A stretch of 64,000 nucleotides of DNA, from the NCBI GenBank assembly GCA_019359355.1, contig JAHHHM010000004.1, positions 186,001 to 250,000 of the forward strand, given 5' to 3'. The notes below the pieces were generated by a model that searched no databases, was not told the DNA's origin, and saw only the letters and a list, made by a program, of their open reading frames with translations. A program made the position numbers and the translations under genes. Every line of letters starts with the position of its first letter. The first letter of the stretch is position 1. The DNA is from Microcoleus vaginatus WJT46-NPBG5. GTDB taxonomy: Bacteria > Cyanobacteriota > Cyanobacteriia > Cyanobacteriales > Oscillatoriaceae. Shown piece after piece: positions 1 to 9,390 of this stretch.

Positions 1-25
1 ATAAGCAATTAAAGAATGGATCTTG

Positions 26-694
26 TCAAAATGCGCCTCGCGTTTTGCCCCAGTCGAGCGCTGGATCTTGTTTGTGTCCCGCTGCTTTCATTGCTCGCTG
101 GTAGCCTGGGCGCTCACTGATCCTTGCGAGCCATGCCTTGATGTTGGGCCGGCTGTCGAGACCGACATTGTAGAATGCCTTCATCGTGCCGAACGGGAAG
201 TGCATCATGATGTCGGCGGCTGTGAATTCGGAACCCGCGAAGTAAGTTGCTTGCCCCAGGTGATCTTCAACCATTTGCAGGTGGCGATCCAGCCGTTCAC
301 GTAGAGCAGATAGCAGCGGCGAACTGCTTTCGGGTGCTGCCGCCATCCCTGCGATCCAGTACCCGCTGATCTGGGTCATTAGACTGCCGTTTGCGTAGTG
401 AAACCAGTACAGGTAGTCGGGATACTGCGGGGACGAGACAGGAGCGGCGAGCTGTCCGTTTCCGTAGCGAGCCAGGATATACTCGATGATCGCGCCGGAC
501 TCGGCCATCACAATCTCGCCATCACACAGCACCGGCGCACTGCCGATGGGATGAACAGATCGCAGTTCAGTCGGAGCGAGTTGCGTAGCCTGATCGCGTT
601 GATACACACGCAGTTCATAGGGTAACTCGAGTTCCTCAAGTAGCCAAATGATTCGCTCGGACTGGGAGACGTTGAGATGGTGGACAGTGAGCAT
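26..694 (-). CDS. Glutathione S-transferase family protein
   Basis: Predicted soluble GST of 222 residues that would conjugate or reduce substrates with glutathione. The N-terminal thioredoxin-like half has the usual order: HHLNVSQSERI near the start, the cis-Pro loop in IGSAPVL and the Glu-Ser pair of MAESGAIIEYI that binds the glutathione gamma-glutamyl part. The C-terminal half is the all-helical GST domain with FTAADIMM. An upstream in-frame extension exists to 799, but I chose the ATG at 694 because it starts exactly at the family's first beta strand and has an AGGGG ribosome site just upstream. It stands alone; the next gene upstream is the kinase at 1004-2656 in the same orientation. 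Substrate is unknown. Confidence 0.88.
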   Translation of the reverse strand: MLTVHHLNVSQSERIIWLLEELELPYELRVYQRDQATQLAPTELRSVHPIGSAPVLCDGEIVMAESGAIIEYILARYGNGQLAAPVSSPQYPDYLYWFHYANGSLMTQISGYWIAGMAAAPESSSPLLSALRERLDRHLQMVEDHLGQATYFAGSEFTAADIMMHFPFGTMKAFYNVGLDSRPNIKAWLARISERPGYQRAMKAAGHKQDPALDWGKTRGAF

Positions 695-1003
695 AATCCC
701 CTGAAGGTGGCTGCGTAAACTTTGGTTTGAGTATAGCAGCGCCGGCGCGCCAAGTTTCGATGCCGGTTGGCGTGCTTCCTTGAGTGCCCCGCAAACCACA
801 TTGAGCAGATACCTGTTGAGCGCTAACTCGGTTTCATTATTGACGTGCCGGCAAGTTCACTCGTTTAAATTTTCTTCAAAAACCGCCGCGAGTTATAAAA
901 TTCTCATTGACTCGGCTTGTTTATTTTGATTCAATTTTAGCAAAATATGATTTCCTCTTTCTTTTTGAGCTGCTGAATGAAAGTAAAAATCATGAGATTT
1001 GGG
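695..1003. other. Intergenic region, no gene seen
   Basis: AT-rich spacer between the end of the kinase gene and the start of the GST gene, both read leftwards. It must hold the GST promoter, but I see no convincing -35/-10 pair, hairpin or short gene. Confidence 0.5.
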
Positions 1004-2656
1004 TTATTTCAACCCAGAATTTTGCTTAACATACAAAAACGGGACAGCGACAAACAGGCAAGTTAAAAGTATGCCAATCGCACCTGTAACAATCCACCTG
1101 ATATTAAACAAGCTCACGACTAAAAGCGTTGCGACTAATTCCTGAAATAATTTCTCGTTTTTTATTTCCTTGGCTTGATTCAGGGCATTTTTAACCACCA
1201 TAAAACAGCCGGCTAAAACGATAGAGTTTGCAGGGCTAAAAATGACCACATGATTAAAAATTGCGGCTATTGTGAAGAAGATTAAAACATCTTGCCAGAA
1301 AGCAGGTTTTTTTAATTTTTCTAGCCATTGTTTGGCGTTGGTTTTAGCAAGACCTTTTTCTGGAATGATTGGAAGCGGTTCAGGTAACGGTGTAACTTTT
1401 AAAACTTTTTGCCATTCAGGAACGCTCTGTTTATTAATTCTTCCAAAAACTTTAACTCTTTCTAAGGTTTTCAGTTGCAGTTCATTTAATTGTGATTGAA
1501 TGACGCGGGAAACCTCGAAATAATTAACTTTATGTTCTTCTTCCCGATTGATGACAATTGTTAACTGAGCTTTTGCCAAACTTACTTGAACTTTCAGATC
1601 GTAAGGATTCAGGGCTTCTTGCAAAACTTTCTGAATTTCTGTCCGCCGGTTTTGAATGGAGGGTTTGGGAACAATTGCAGAAGCAACCGGCACAGATGCC
1701 GGTAAAGATTTTGTTGCCGGTTTTAGCATCGCTGGGGCAGCAGATCCAGCGGCTACTGGGCGCAACCCGATTGGCACCGGCGGCGGATTTAATGCTTTAA
1801 TGACTTGTGCTGCGGACAAATAGCGCCGGTTGATGGCCGGCTGCAACAATTTGTCTAAAATATGACCCAGCGGATCACTAACAATTTGACCTAAATAATC
1901 GCGCCAAGCCCAAGTTCCTTCCCGACTATCAAATAAGTCAAAGGGAGGAATTTGAGTGAGCAAATGAACACAAGTCACGCCCAAGCTGTAGAGATCGCTG
2001 GCAAAAACTGCTTTACCCATGAGCTGTTCGGGTGCAGTGTACGCCGCTGAACCGATGACGGTGCCGGTTCTTTGCAGGGCAGTTCGGTTGACAAACTTTG
2101 CCGCGCCAAAATCAACCAAAACGAGTTGGCGATCAGCGCTGCGACGGATAATATTTTCTGGCTTAATATCGCGGTGAATCAGTTGGTTTGTATGGACAAA
2201 TTGCAACACCGGCAGCAGATCATTGAGTAATTGCCGGATTTGCTTTTCATGAAAAGCACCCGACTCTGCCAATTCTTCAGCTAAATTCTGTCCATCAACA
2301 AATTCTTGCACCAAATACTGTTGCTGTCCTTGTTCAAAATGCGCCAGCAGTTCCGGTATTTGGGGATGTTTGCCTAAAACGTCTAATCTTACGGCTTCTT
2401 GGCGAAATAACTCTGCCGCTTTCACAGAATGAAGAAATCCCTGATCTTGCGGGAAAAATTGTTTAATCACGCAGCGCGGTTGCGAGGGTTTCATCTCATC
2501 CACCGCTACGAAAGTTCTGCCAAAACCGCCGGCACCAATTGGTTTTATCGCCCGATAGCGTTCGCCCAACAGTATTTTTGACCCGCAACTCTGGCAAAAC
2601 TTGGCAACGTTGGTATTTTGGGGCTTTTGGCAATCAGGATGGAGGCAATAGCTCAT
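1004..2656 (-). CDS. Serine/threonine protein kinase with N-terminal zinc ribbon
   Basis: Eukaryotic-type (Hanks) kinase of about 550 residues. Residues 4-24 hold a Cys4 zinc ribbon (C4, C9, C21, C24). The kinase domain follows: glycine loop IGAGGFGRTF near residue 40, VIK lysine, catalytic HRDIKPEN, DFGAAK and the APEQ motif. After a proline/alanine-rich linker (about 300-340) comes a small domain with no clear match, then hydrophobic segments in the last 100 residues that suggest membrane anchoring. This zinc ribbon plus kinase plus membrane tail layout is common in cyanobacteria. The start at the ATG of MSYC is preferred over a TTG four codons upstream, because homologues of this type begin at this motif; there is no good ribosome site for either. 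Targets are unknown. Confidence 0.9.
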   Translation of the reverse strand: MSYCLHPDCQKPQNTNVAKFCQSCGSKILLGERYRAIKPIGAGGFGRTFVAVDEMKPSQPRCVIKQFFPQDQGFLHSVKAAELFRQEAVRLDVLGKHPQIPELLAHFEQGQQQYLVQEFVDGQNLAEELAESGAFHEKQIRQLLNDLLPVLQFVHTNQLIHRDIKPENIIRRSADRQLVLVDFGAAKFVNRTALQRTGTVIGSAAYTAPEQLMGKAVFASDLYSLGVTCVHLLTQIPPFDLFDSREGTWAWRDYLGQIVSDPLGHILDKLLQPAINRRYLSAAQVIKALNPPPVPIGLRPVAAGSAAPAMLKPATKSLPASVPVASAIVPKPSIQNRRTEIQKVLQEALNPYDLKVQVSLAKAQLTIVINREEEHKVNYFEVSRVIQSQLNELQLKTLERVKVFGRINKQSVPEWQKVLKVTPLPEPLPIIPEKGLAKTNAKQWLEKLKKPAFWQDVLIFFTIAAIFNHVVIFSPANSIVLAGCFMVVKNALNQAKEIKNEKLFQELVATLLVVSLFNIRWIVTGAIGILLTCLFVAVPFLYVKQNSGLK

Positions 2657-3035
2657 ACTGGCAAGCAATCAGCTGATTAAGTCTATAGTAAGTCTTCCCC
2701 ACAAGCCGGCGCTTAGCCGCTCATAAAAGTTATGAATTACGACTTTTGAGAGGGAAATCAGCATTTTTACTCAAAAATCTTGGTGGCGGCGACGATCTGT
2801 GGGGTGTAGTTATGATGTGCCGGCGGATTGCACTTAAGGCAAATCTATGACATCGTTCGATTACGCTAACACACTCTCCATTGAACAGGGCTGGCTGAGT
2901 AAAGCTTTCCAGAGTCTGAGCAATTGTTCAGGCAGCTTCACCAGACTTCCGGCAACCTCAATCACCCAACCCACCCTGCGGAGAGTTTGGCAAAATGTTC
3001 CTAAAATTTCCCCCAGCCGGCAAGATTCAAATTCC
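2657..3035. other. Intergenic region, no gene seen
   Basis: Spacer upstream of the kinase gene and downstream of the methyltransferase gene. A 66-codon open frame at 2847-3047 on the + strand overlaps the methyltransferase end and has no recognisable content. No clear terminator. Confidence 0.45.
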
Positions 3036-5420
3036 CTAATTCCCTAATCCTGTATCCTCTTCAACGCTATTGACTGGGGCTATTTTTTTGCCAACTAAGT
3101 AATTGACACTCGCTAACTCTTCCTGGGCGGCTGGGCTAAGTTGGACAACAAAATCTTTAGCCAGATAGAGAGTGGGGTGTTCGATCAGTTCCGACACTTT
3201 CATATTTTTAAACTTTTGGGCGATGGATGCCGGCAGTCCCCGAATGTAAGAGTTGAGAAACCAACTCAGACACCAAATCGGCGCACCCGCGTCTTGAACG
3301 CCACATTCTATAATGTTTAAATCTTCTGCAAAAAGATTCTTTAGACCGCTACTGGTCATATTGTAGTAATGATCCGGATAGCCGTGAAAAGGTTGCAAAA
3401 AGGGAACTTGAATGTAAAGCGTCCCCCCTGGCTTTAACACTCTTATAATCTCTTGAGCACATTCAAATGGATTTTTGACGTGTTCTAAAACCGCAAAAGA
3501 AAACACGGCATCAAAAGCATTGGATTGAAACGGCAGTTTTTCCCCAATCCCTACTACATCTGTTGTTGCGTATTCAACGATTTCAAAGTTGATCACATTT
3601 GCATGGGGGGAATATTTTCTCAATCCGCAGCCGTTATCTAAAATTAACCCCTCTGGAAATTCTCGGATTATCTCCCGGCACAGTTCGTCATACCCACTGC
3701 TAGAAATATTTGTTGTTGGCTTAACTTTTCCGTATTCGATTAATTCTTTTGTCAGAAAATTATAACTCGTTCTATTTTTTCTAAACTCCTCACCGCAATC
3801 ACAGCAACGCAAAGCACTTTCTAAATCTTCTAATTTTTCACTCTCACAAATCGGACAGCGGAGAATTGTACGAAGGGTTTGAAGTTTCTCATTTTTAACT
3901 TTCCAAAAAATTTCAAAGGCTTGACGGGAAATTTTAAACGGTAAGGCAAAACTGCACTCTCGATTCTCAAGGAAAAAGTGAATCGACCAAACATCACCCG
4001 GAGAAAAATCCGCAATTGATAGGAAATGCTGGAACCCCAGCACATAGTTATAAGGAGAGTGTGCTTTTAAATCTGGACGCGTTTCAATGGCTAGGGGTTG
4101 AACAAATGTGCCGCCGGCATTTTGCAGGGTAGGCTGTTCGATGGGATGTGTTGCGGTTACCCACCCACGAATTATAAGAAAGGTGGCTGTCACCTCTTCA
4201 TTTAAAGCCGGTGAATCCAGCCAGTAGGTAAAGGGTTGAATTTCTTGGTTTTGGATATTTAAATCTGCCAAAACTGTATTTGAAATTGAAAATGTTAACG
4301 GGACTGTGTGTTTTTCACCATTGATTAAAAATCGCAAAAACCAAGATTCTTCTGATAAAAGGTTGCGAGTTGACAGATAATGCTGGAATCCCACAACATA
4401 AGAATGGGGATAATCCGCTTCCACATCTTGCCGGTTGAGAATTTCTAGCGGTTCAACCCAGGTGCCGGTATTGCAAAGTGTTAACTCTTCGATGGGTGAA
4501 TCAGAAGTCATCCACCCCCGCAAGAAAACCCCACCCGAATTGATTTTTTCCTCTAAATTTGGAGATTCAATTTTGCAAGTAAAGGTTGATTTAGATAAAT
4601 TGTTATTTTTTAATTCTTCAAGAACTTGTCTAGAAATTGAAAAAGGCACGAGAAAATTATATTTTTTTCCTTTAATTGAAAAATGGATAGACCAGGGATC
4701 AGACTCATCGGGTAAAAGGTCTATCGCTGATAGATAATGTTTAAATCCCAACACATAATGATGGGGAGACTCAGCCGCAACATCCGGACGCTTGGTTATT
4801 TGTAATGGTTGAATGCAGGTGCCGGCCTGATTTTGCAAAGTTGGATTTTCTATGAGATATTCAGACTTAATCCACCCCCGAACGCCAATAATTCGTGAAT
4901 TAACTTCTTCGTTGAAAGTTGGGGAATCAATACAGTAGCTAAACGGCTGCGTGAACCGGGTTGGATTTTTTAGCTCGTCTAGCAAGTTTTGTGAAACTGT
5001 AAAACTGACGGGAAATTTATGAGGTTGAGACTTAATTAAAAATTCAATATTCCATGAATCGCCTAACAATAAATCAAAAATAGAAAAATAAGACTGAAAC
5101 CCTACCACATATTGGCCGGCATAATCGGCTTCTACATCTGGACGACTGACAATTGCTAAGGGTTGAGTGTAAGTGCCGGCAGCATTTTGAAGGACAGGAC
5201 GTTCTATCGGATACTCAGACGTAATCCAGCCCCGAATTGCCATTAAAGTAGACGAAATTTCCTGATTAACTTTTGGGGAATCCAAGTAATAGTTAAACGG
5301 GAAAGAAGATAAATTAGCATCGCTTAAGTTTAAATTTTGATTGTTTTCAACGCCCTCCGCTATTTTTTTAGCCGGCAGAGTCTTTGAAACTAACTTAAAT
5401 AGATTTTTGATTGGCTTCAT
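3036..5420 (-). CDS. Methyltransferase with four N-terminal RGW repeats and a zinc ribbon
   Basis: Protein of 794 residues. The first two thirds are four tandem copies (about 110 residues each) of one domain. Each copy has a DSP-N-E start, RGW followed by TS or KS, a PIE-P-LQN-GT-QPL core, RPDV and a final YV-GFQHYLS. A CPIC...CCDC zinc ribbon follows, then a class I SAM methyltransferase: ILDNGCG binds SAM, FDAVFSFAVLEHV is motif II and RVLKPGGTLYIQVPF is motif III. The repeats resemble domains seen in front of glycan-modifying enzymes, where they probably help bind a sugar or polymer. A role in modifying a cell-surface glycan is inference. The start is the ATG at 5420 (MKPIKNLFKLV). No neighbour is clearly in the same pathway. 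Confidence 0.8.
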   Translation of the reverse strand: MKPIKNLFKLVSKTLPAKKIAEGVENNQNLNLSDANLSSFPFNYYLDSPKVNQEISSTLMAIRGWITSEYPIERPVLQNAAGTYTQPLAIVSRPDVEADYAGQYVVGFQSYFSIFDLLLGDSWNIEFLIKSQPHKFPVSFTVSQNLLDELKNPTRFTQPFSYCIDSPTFNEEVNSRIIGVRGWIKSEYLIENPTLQNQAGTCIQPLQITKRPDVAAESPHHYVLGFKHYLSAIDLLPDESDPWSIHFSIKGKKYNFLVPFSISRQVLEELKNNNLSKSTFTCKIESPNLEEKINSGGVFLRGWMTSDSPIEELTLCNTGTWVEPLEILNRQDVEADYPHSYVVGFQHYLSTRNLLSEESWFLRFLINGEKHTVPLTFSISNTVLADLNIQNQEIQPFTYWLDSPALNEEVTATFLIIRGWVTATHPIEQPTLQNAGGTFVQPLAIETRPDLKAHSPYNYVLGFQHFLSIADFSPGDVWSIHFFLENRECSFALPFKISRQAFEIFWKVKNEKLQTLRTILRCPICESEKLEDLESALRCCDCGEEFRKNRTSYNFLTKELIEYGKVKPTTNISSSGYDELCREIIREFPEGLILDNGCGLRKYSPHANVINFEIVEYATTDVVGIGEKLPFQSNAFDAVFSFAVLEHVKNPFECAQEIIRVLKPGGTLYIQVPFLQPFHGYPDHYYNMTSSGLKNLFAEDLNIIECGVQDAGAPIWCLSWFLNSYIRGLPASIAQKFKNMKVSELIEHPTLYLAKDFVVQLSPAAQEELASVNYLVGKKIAPVNSVEEDTGLGN

Positions 5421-5788
5421 AAATTTTCTGAGTGATCAGTCAGGGCTTCAAGCTGCCTGAGTTCTTAAAAAAGTATCACAAATTTGCCACTTTGCTGTAC
5501 CGCTATCCTAAACCATCGCCTCAGCCCAGGCAAATTGAGCCGGCTGGAGCCACATCTGCACCCGCTGGCTTAAGCTAAGAGTAGTGCGAAATCCTCTCCC
5601 TTTCTCAGAAGTGCCGGCTAGCTGCCCCATTAACTGTCTACTCAAAATCGTTATGAGTATGATATATTTGTTACAGTTCGTAAATAAGCAGTCGGTGCGC
5701 GTGTGGCTGTAAAGACGCACCAGAGGCGTCTCTACCTTGCCTAAACTCCCGCACAAGTAGAGTGTAAACATTCAAGGAGAAACGGTTC
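5421..5788. other. Divergent intergenic region upstream of the peroxiredoxin gene
   Basis: Lies between the divergent methyltransferase and peroxiredoxin genes and so holds both promoters. An 87-codon open frame on the - strand (5508-5771) has no recognisable fold and covers the peroxiredoxin leader, so I do not call it. A palindromic repeat sits at 5709-5735. Confidence 0.45.
5709..5735. repeat. Short palindromic element before the peroxiredoxin gene
   Basis: GTAAAGACGC and GCGTCTCTAC face each other across a 7-base loop, giving a near-perfect 10-base stem. Elements of this GTAGAGACGC type are scattered between cyanobacterial genes. It is 54 bases before the peroxiredoxin start and could fold in the leader RNA. 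Confidence 0.55.
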
Positions 5789-6394
5789 ATGGCTCATCAC
5801 ACAGAAGGATGTCTCCGGGTTGGCCAAACTGCCCCCGACTTCACCGCAACAGCTGTGGTCGATCAAGAATTCAAGACGATTAAATTGTCTGATTATCGTG
5901 GCAAGTATGTAGTCCTGTTCTTCTACCCCCTTGACTTCACCTTTGTGTGTCCCACAGAGATCACAGCCTTTAGTGATCGTCACGAAGATTTCTCTAAAAT
6001 CAACACCGAAATTCTTGGCGTTTCAGTTGACAGTGAATTTTCTCACTTGGCATGGATTCAAAGCGACCGCAAATCTGGCGGTGTCGGCGATTTGAACTAT
6101 CCACTTGTCTCTGATATTAAGAAAGAAATTAGCACAGCTTACAACGTGCTCGATCCTGAAGCTGGAATTGCCTTGCGCGGTCTCTTTATTATCGATAAAG
6201 AAGGTACTATTCAGCACGCAACCATTAACAACCTTGCCTTCGGTCGTAACGTAGATGAAACTCTGCGGACACTGCAAGCAATCCAGTATGTCCAGTCTCA
6301 CCCCGATGAAGTCTGTCCCGCCGGCTGGCAGCCTGGTGACAAGACGATGACTCCCGATCCGGTCAAATCCAAAGTCTACTTTTCGGCTGTATAA
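5789..6394 (+). CDS. Typical 2-Cys peroxiredoxin
   Basis: Thiol peroxidase of 201 residues that reduces H2O2 and organic peroxides with electrons from thioredoxin. The peroxidatic cysteine is in the FTFVCPTE motif near residue 53 and the resolving cysteine in EVCPAGW near residue 175, the spacing of typical 2-Cys (AhpC/Prx1) enzymes. A GGVGDL-type loop is present; the C-terminal helix continues for about 25 residues after the resolving Cys. A strong AAGGAG ribosome site precedes the ATG. It heads a + strand group of three redox proteins (this, 6609-7151 and 7207-7812), which fits oxidative-stress defence, although spacers are long enough for separate promoters. Confidence 0.95.
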   Translation: MAHHTEGCLRVGQTAPDFTATAVVDQEFKTIKLSDYRGKYVVLFFYPLDFTFVCPTEITAFSDRHEDFSKINTEILGVSVDSEFSHLAWIQSDRKSGGVGDLNYPLVSDIKKEISTAYNVLDPEAGIALRGLFIIDKEGTIQHATINNLAFGRNVDETLRTLQAIQYVQSHPDEVCPAGWQPGDKTMTPDPVKSKVYFSAV

Positions 6395-6608
6395 TTTCCA
6401 GCTAATTGCTGAAAATTAGAGCAATAAAGTGCTAGGCCGTAGGGGCAGTTTAATGATGAATATTTGCGGTCTAAACGCCCCGGCTGGACTACCGATTTGA
6501 AAAAAATAAAATAGCCCAAGATCGATTTCCGGTAATGAGTAAACGGTGAATAAGTATTACTCATTACCGATTATTCATTGCCAAACTTTAGCAGGAGATA
6601 TCGACTTT

Positions 6609-7151
6609 ATGCTGACTTCTACTGACTTTAGCGGCTTAATCAATCAGCGCTTCTTCAACAACTTTTTACCGAAGCCGGCAGCCAATAAACTCTACATGGA
6701 AGTCTGTCCGCCAGACTTTGAGTTGCCAGATATCAAAGGCAACCGCCGGCTGAAATTATCAGAATATCGAGGAAAGCAACCCGTCATACTCGCTTTCACG
6801 CGCATCTTCACAGAAAAGCAGTATTGTCCGCTATGCTTTCCCCATATCAAAGCCATGAATCAGGCTTACGAACAATTTACCGAAGCCGGCGCAGAAGTTT
6901 TAATGATTAGCAGTACCGACGAGCGACAAAGTAAAATTGTCATCGAAGATTTGCATATCAAAATGCCGTTGCTAAGCGATCCGAAATGCGGTGTGTTTCG
7001 CGCCTATGGAACAGGTCAAGCCCTCGGTGCTCCCCTGCCGGCACAATTTGTCCTCGACAGACAAGGAAAACTCCGCTACAAGCACTTGTTCTCTTTCCTC
7101 GATCCCAATGCCGGCGTCGAAAAACTGCTAGAAGCACTGAAGAATTTGTAG
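6609..7151 (+). CDS. Peroxiredoxin-like (AhpC/TSA family) protein
   Basis: Protein of 180 residues with a thioredoxin-fold redoxin domain: PPDFELPDIKG opening strand, then a CPLC dithiol in TEKQYCPLCFPHI at the position of the peroxidatic cysteine, a VLMISSTDE strand and QFVLDRQGKLRY. The C-x-x-C arrangement differs from the single peroxidatic Cys of the neighbouring 2-Cys enzyme. I place the start at 6609 because an AGGAG site lies just upstream; a longer in-frame start at 6546 would add 21 residues without family support. It likely acts as a thiol peroxidase or reductase, but the substrate is not clear. Confidence 0.82.
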   Translation: MLTSTDFSGLINQRFFNNFLPKPAANKLYMEVCPPDFELPDIKGNRRLKLSEYRGKQPVILAFTRIFTEKQYCPLCFPHIKAMNQAYEQFTEAGAEVLMISSTDERQSKIVIEDLHIKMPLLSDPKCGVFRAYGTGQALGAPLPAQFVLDRQGKLRYKHLFSFLDPNAGVEKLLEALKNL

Positions 7152-7206
7152 ATGTTTCCCAGCTAAAAATCCCTGATTAATTTGCTTCAAAACGAAGGAA
7201 TAACGA

Positions 7207-7812
7207 ATGATAGAACTCTACACCTTCACCACACCCAACGGACGCAAAGCGTCAATCATGCTGGAAGAAACCGGCCTTCCCTACAACACCCATAAAATTG
7301 ACATTACCAAAAACGATCAATTTACCCCAGAATTCATAGCCATCAACCCCAACAGTAAAATTCCCGCGATTATTGATAACGATGCCGGTATCACCGTATT
7401 TGAATCTGGTGCAATTCTGATTTATCTCGCTGAAAAAACTGGCAAATTCCTCCCAACAGATACCAAAAATCGCATTCAAGTTATCCAATGGTTGATCTTT
7501 CAAATGGCAAGCGTCGGGCCAATGTTTGGTCAACTAAACCACTTCAAACGCTTCGCCCCCGAGAAAATTCCCTACGCTATCGAACGCTATGAAAAAGAAA
7601 CCCTGCGACTTTACAGCGTCCTCGATAAACAACTAGAAAACAACCAATACATCTGCGGCGACTACTCAATTGCCGATATCGCCACCTACCCTTGGGTTGC
7701 CATTTATGAATTCCAAGGACTCACCCTCGACGCCCATCCCAACCTCAAACGCTGGGTAGAAACCGTGCAACAACGCCCCGCAGTTCAACGCGGAATGGCA
7801 GTTCCCGCATAG
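7207..7812 (+). CDS. Glutathione S-transferase (YghU/Ure2p-like)
   Basis: GST of 201 residues. The thioredoxin-like half has YTFTTPNGRKASIMLEE (the TPNG motif is typical of the YghU/Ure2p-like nu class), the cis-Pro loop NSKIPAI and ESGAILIYLA. The helical half contains YSIADIATYPW. A GAAGGA site precedes the ATG by a few bases. It follows two peroxiredoxin-family genes on the same strand, with only about 55 bases after the second, so co-transcription with it is likely. Nu-class enzymes often have disulfide-reductase activity toward glutathionylated thiols, which would suit this context; that is inference. Confidence 0.9.
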   Translation: MIELYTFTTPNGRKASIMLEETGLPYNTHKIDITKNDQFTPEFIAINPNSKIPAIIDNDAGITVFESGAILIYLAEKTGKFLPTDTKNRIQVIQWLIFQMASVGPMFGQLNHFKRFAPEKIPYAIERYEKETLRLYSVLDKQLENNQYICGDYSIADIATYPWVAIYEFQGLTLDAHPNLKRWVETVQQRPAVQRGMAVPA

Positions 7813-7814
7813 TA

Positions 7815-7854
7815 CATGGGGCATGGGGCATGGGGCATGGGGCATGGGGCATGG
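7815..7854. repeat. CATGGGG heptamer tandem repeat (STRR-like)
   Basis: Five consecutive copies of a 7-base unit CATGGGG just after the GST stop codon. Short tandem heptamers of this kind (STRR) are well known in filamentous cyanobacteria. The complementary family occurs at 22993-23020. Confidence 0.85.
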
Positions 7855-7916
7855 AAGAGAGGGAGATAGAAAAACCTGCTATCAGACCCCCCATATTTCT
7901 GCCACCAACAGATAAC

Positions 7917-7955
7917 CCATCTGCGTTTATCTGCGTGCATCTGCGGTTAAAAAAA
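7917..7955 (-). repeat. Dispersed CGCAGAT repeat, copy 1
   Basis: Read on the - strand this is TTAACCGCAGATG followed by CGCAGATAAACGCAGATG. The same motif recurs in intergenic DNA at 13469, 24171, 40531, 41241, 48781 and 51181. Confidence 0.75.
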
Positions 7956-7971
7956 TCTTTTTCAAAACACC

Positions 7972-9390
7972 CTACCCAACAAAAAAAGTCATCCCAATCG
8001 GGCGAACTAAATCATCATTAGGCGGAACAAAAATAGCACCTTGATTCCCCGACGAAGGCAAAGGATTGCCATTCACTCCCTCATAGCGCAAAATTGCACC
8101 CCGATTATTTGCCCCCTCACTATAATCAAAACCAACGGTAAAAAGATTGCCATTCGGGGCAAAAGCCAAGCTGCCGGTGAAGTTTTGACTCGATGAAGTT
8201 CCCGTGTAATTAGTCGGTAAAACCTTAACTAATTCCCGCGTTTCTAAATCATAACGTCGGACATCATTGGCAAAGTCACTGACGTAGAGATCGCCATCTT
8301 TAGGGCCAATTGCCATTCCCAAAAGGCTGACAAACCCTGCACCATCCGGTGGAGTTGCCGGCGACGCAAATACTTCTGACTGCCGGCTTTGCGGGTTGAA
8401 GCGCAACACTTGACTCGGTAAACCGGCACTAAAATCAGGTTCACCGTCCTTTGCAACACTGCCTTGAGTCGTCACATACAGATTGCCATCAGGCGCAAAA
8501 AGCAGACCATTCGGCCCATTCAGCCCACCGGCTTGCGCGTTTCCAGTGGCGAAAACATCAATAAACTGGCCGGTTGTGCTGTTGTAGCGCAGGATGCTAT
8601 CCGTCAAGAAACTGCTGACATAAAGATTTCCATCCTCACCAAAAGCCAATCCATAAGGCCGGTGTAATCCGCCGCTTTCATCCACATTCGGCGTGTTAGG
8701 ATTATCCCCAACAAACACATCAATAAATTCTCCCGTTACCCCGTCATAGCGCAAGACAGCGGAAGCACCTTGTTCTTGAGAGGTTGCCGGCTTATCCCCA
8801 CTACTAATATAAAGGTCTTGGATGCCATCACCGTTGCCATCCGGGCCGTAAATTAAGGTATCAGGGGCCAATAAACCGCCGCTATTGGCTGAGATAAACT
8901 CTCCTAAAATCTCGCCGGTTTTAGCATCAACGCGCTGCACATTATTGCCCCGGCTATTGCCCACAAGCAGCGTGTTTAACACTTGCAAAGCTTGAGCGGG
9001 ATTGCGTCCTTCCTCGATGCCAAATTCAACAAAATGTTGAATGCCGGTGAGTTTATCTCTTGTTACAGCATTGGCAACATCGGGGTTTCGATCTAGATAA
9101 ATACGAGTATTAAATAAAGAACTCGGATCGCGCTTTTCAAATTGACCAAATTTAATAAAATGATCGAATGCTGTAATTTTGTCAGCTTCAACAGCAGCCG
9201 CAACATCTAAATTAGTTTCTAAATAAAAGCCGGTGTTAAACAATTCGCTCGGATCGCGGCCTTCAAACCGGCCATACTCTTTAAAGTGAGCAAATCCACT
9301 GCTAAAGGCTCCACTTTTTACAGCCTCAGCAACATCTTGATTATTATCAAGATAAAAGCTTTCGTCAAAAAGTCCGGTGCTGTCCAGCAT
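7972..9390 (-). CDS. NHL/SMP-30-like beta-propeller with three N-terminal FYL-DVA repeats
   Basis: Protein of 472 residues. Residues 5-145 hold three repeats of about 47 residues, each with FYL or IYL, N-x-DVA-AV, HF-xx-G and an EGR-P or EKRDPS end, a domain often found in front of exported cyanobacterial proteins. The rest (about 150-470) is a six-bladed-type propeller with repeated LYVSSF, GNLYVTT, DGDLYVSDF and NGNLFTVGF strands, as in NHL or SMP-30/gluconolactonase proteins. There is no classical signal peptide, so it may be exported by a type I route or stay inside. The ATG is preceded by AAGGAAAA. Substrate or ligand is unknown. Confidence 0.75.
   Translation of the reverse strand: MLDSTGLFDESFYLDNNQDVAEAVKSGAFSSGFAHFKEYGRFEGRDPSELFNTGFYLETNLDVAAAVEADKITAFDHFIKFGQFEKRDPSSLFNTRIYLDRNPDVANAVTRDKLTGIQHFVEFGIEEGRNPAQALQVLNTLLVGNSRGNNVQRVDAKTGEILGEFISANSGGLLAPDTLIYGPDGNGDGIQDLYISSGDKPATSQEQGASAVLRYDGVTGEFIDVFVGDNPNTPNVDESGGLHRPYGLAFGEDGNLYVSSFLTDSILRYNSTTGQFIDVFATGNAQAGGLNGPNGLLFAPDGNLYVTTQGSVAKDGEPDFSAGLPSQVLRFNPQSRQSEVFASPATPPDGAGFVSLLGMAIGPKDGDLYVSDFANDVRRYDLETRELVKVLPTNYTGTSSSQNFTGSLAFAPNGNLFTVGFDYSEGANNRGAILRYEGVNGNPLPSSGNQGAIFVPPNDDLVRPIGMTFFVG

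Noticed and set aside
2847-3047. 66-codon frame on the + strand
   Set aside because: Overlaps the end of the methyltransferase gene, with no recognisable content.
5508-5771. 87-codon frame on the - strand before the peroxiredoxin gene
   Set aside because: It overlaps the peroxiredoxin leader, contains no recognisable domain and has no good ribosome site; a decayed gene fragment is possible but not supported.
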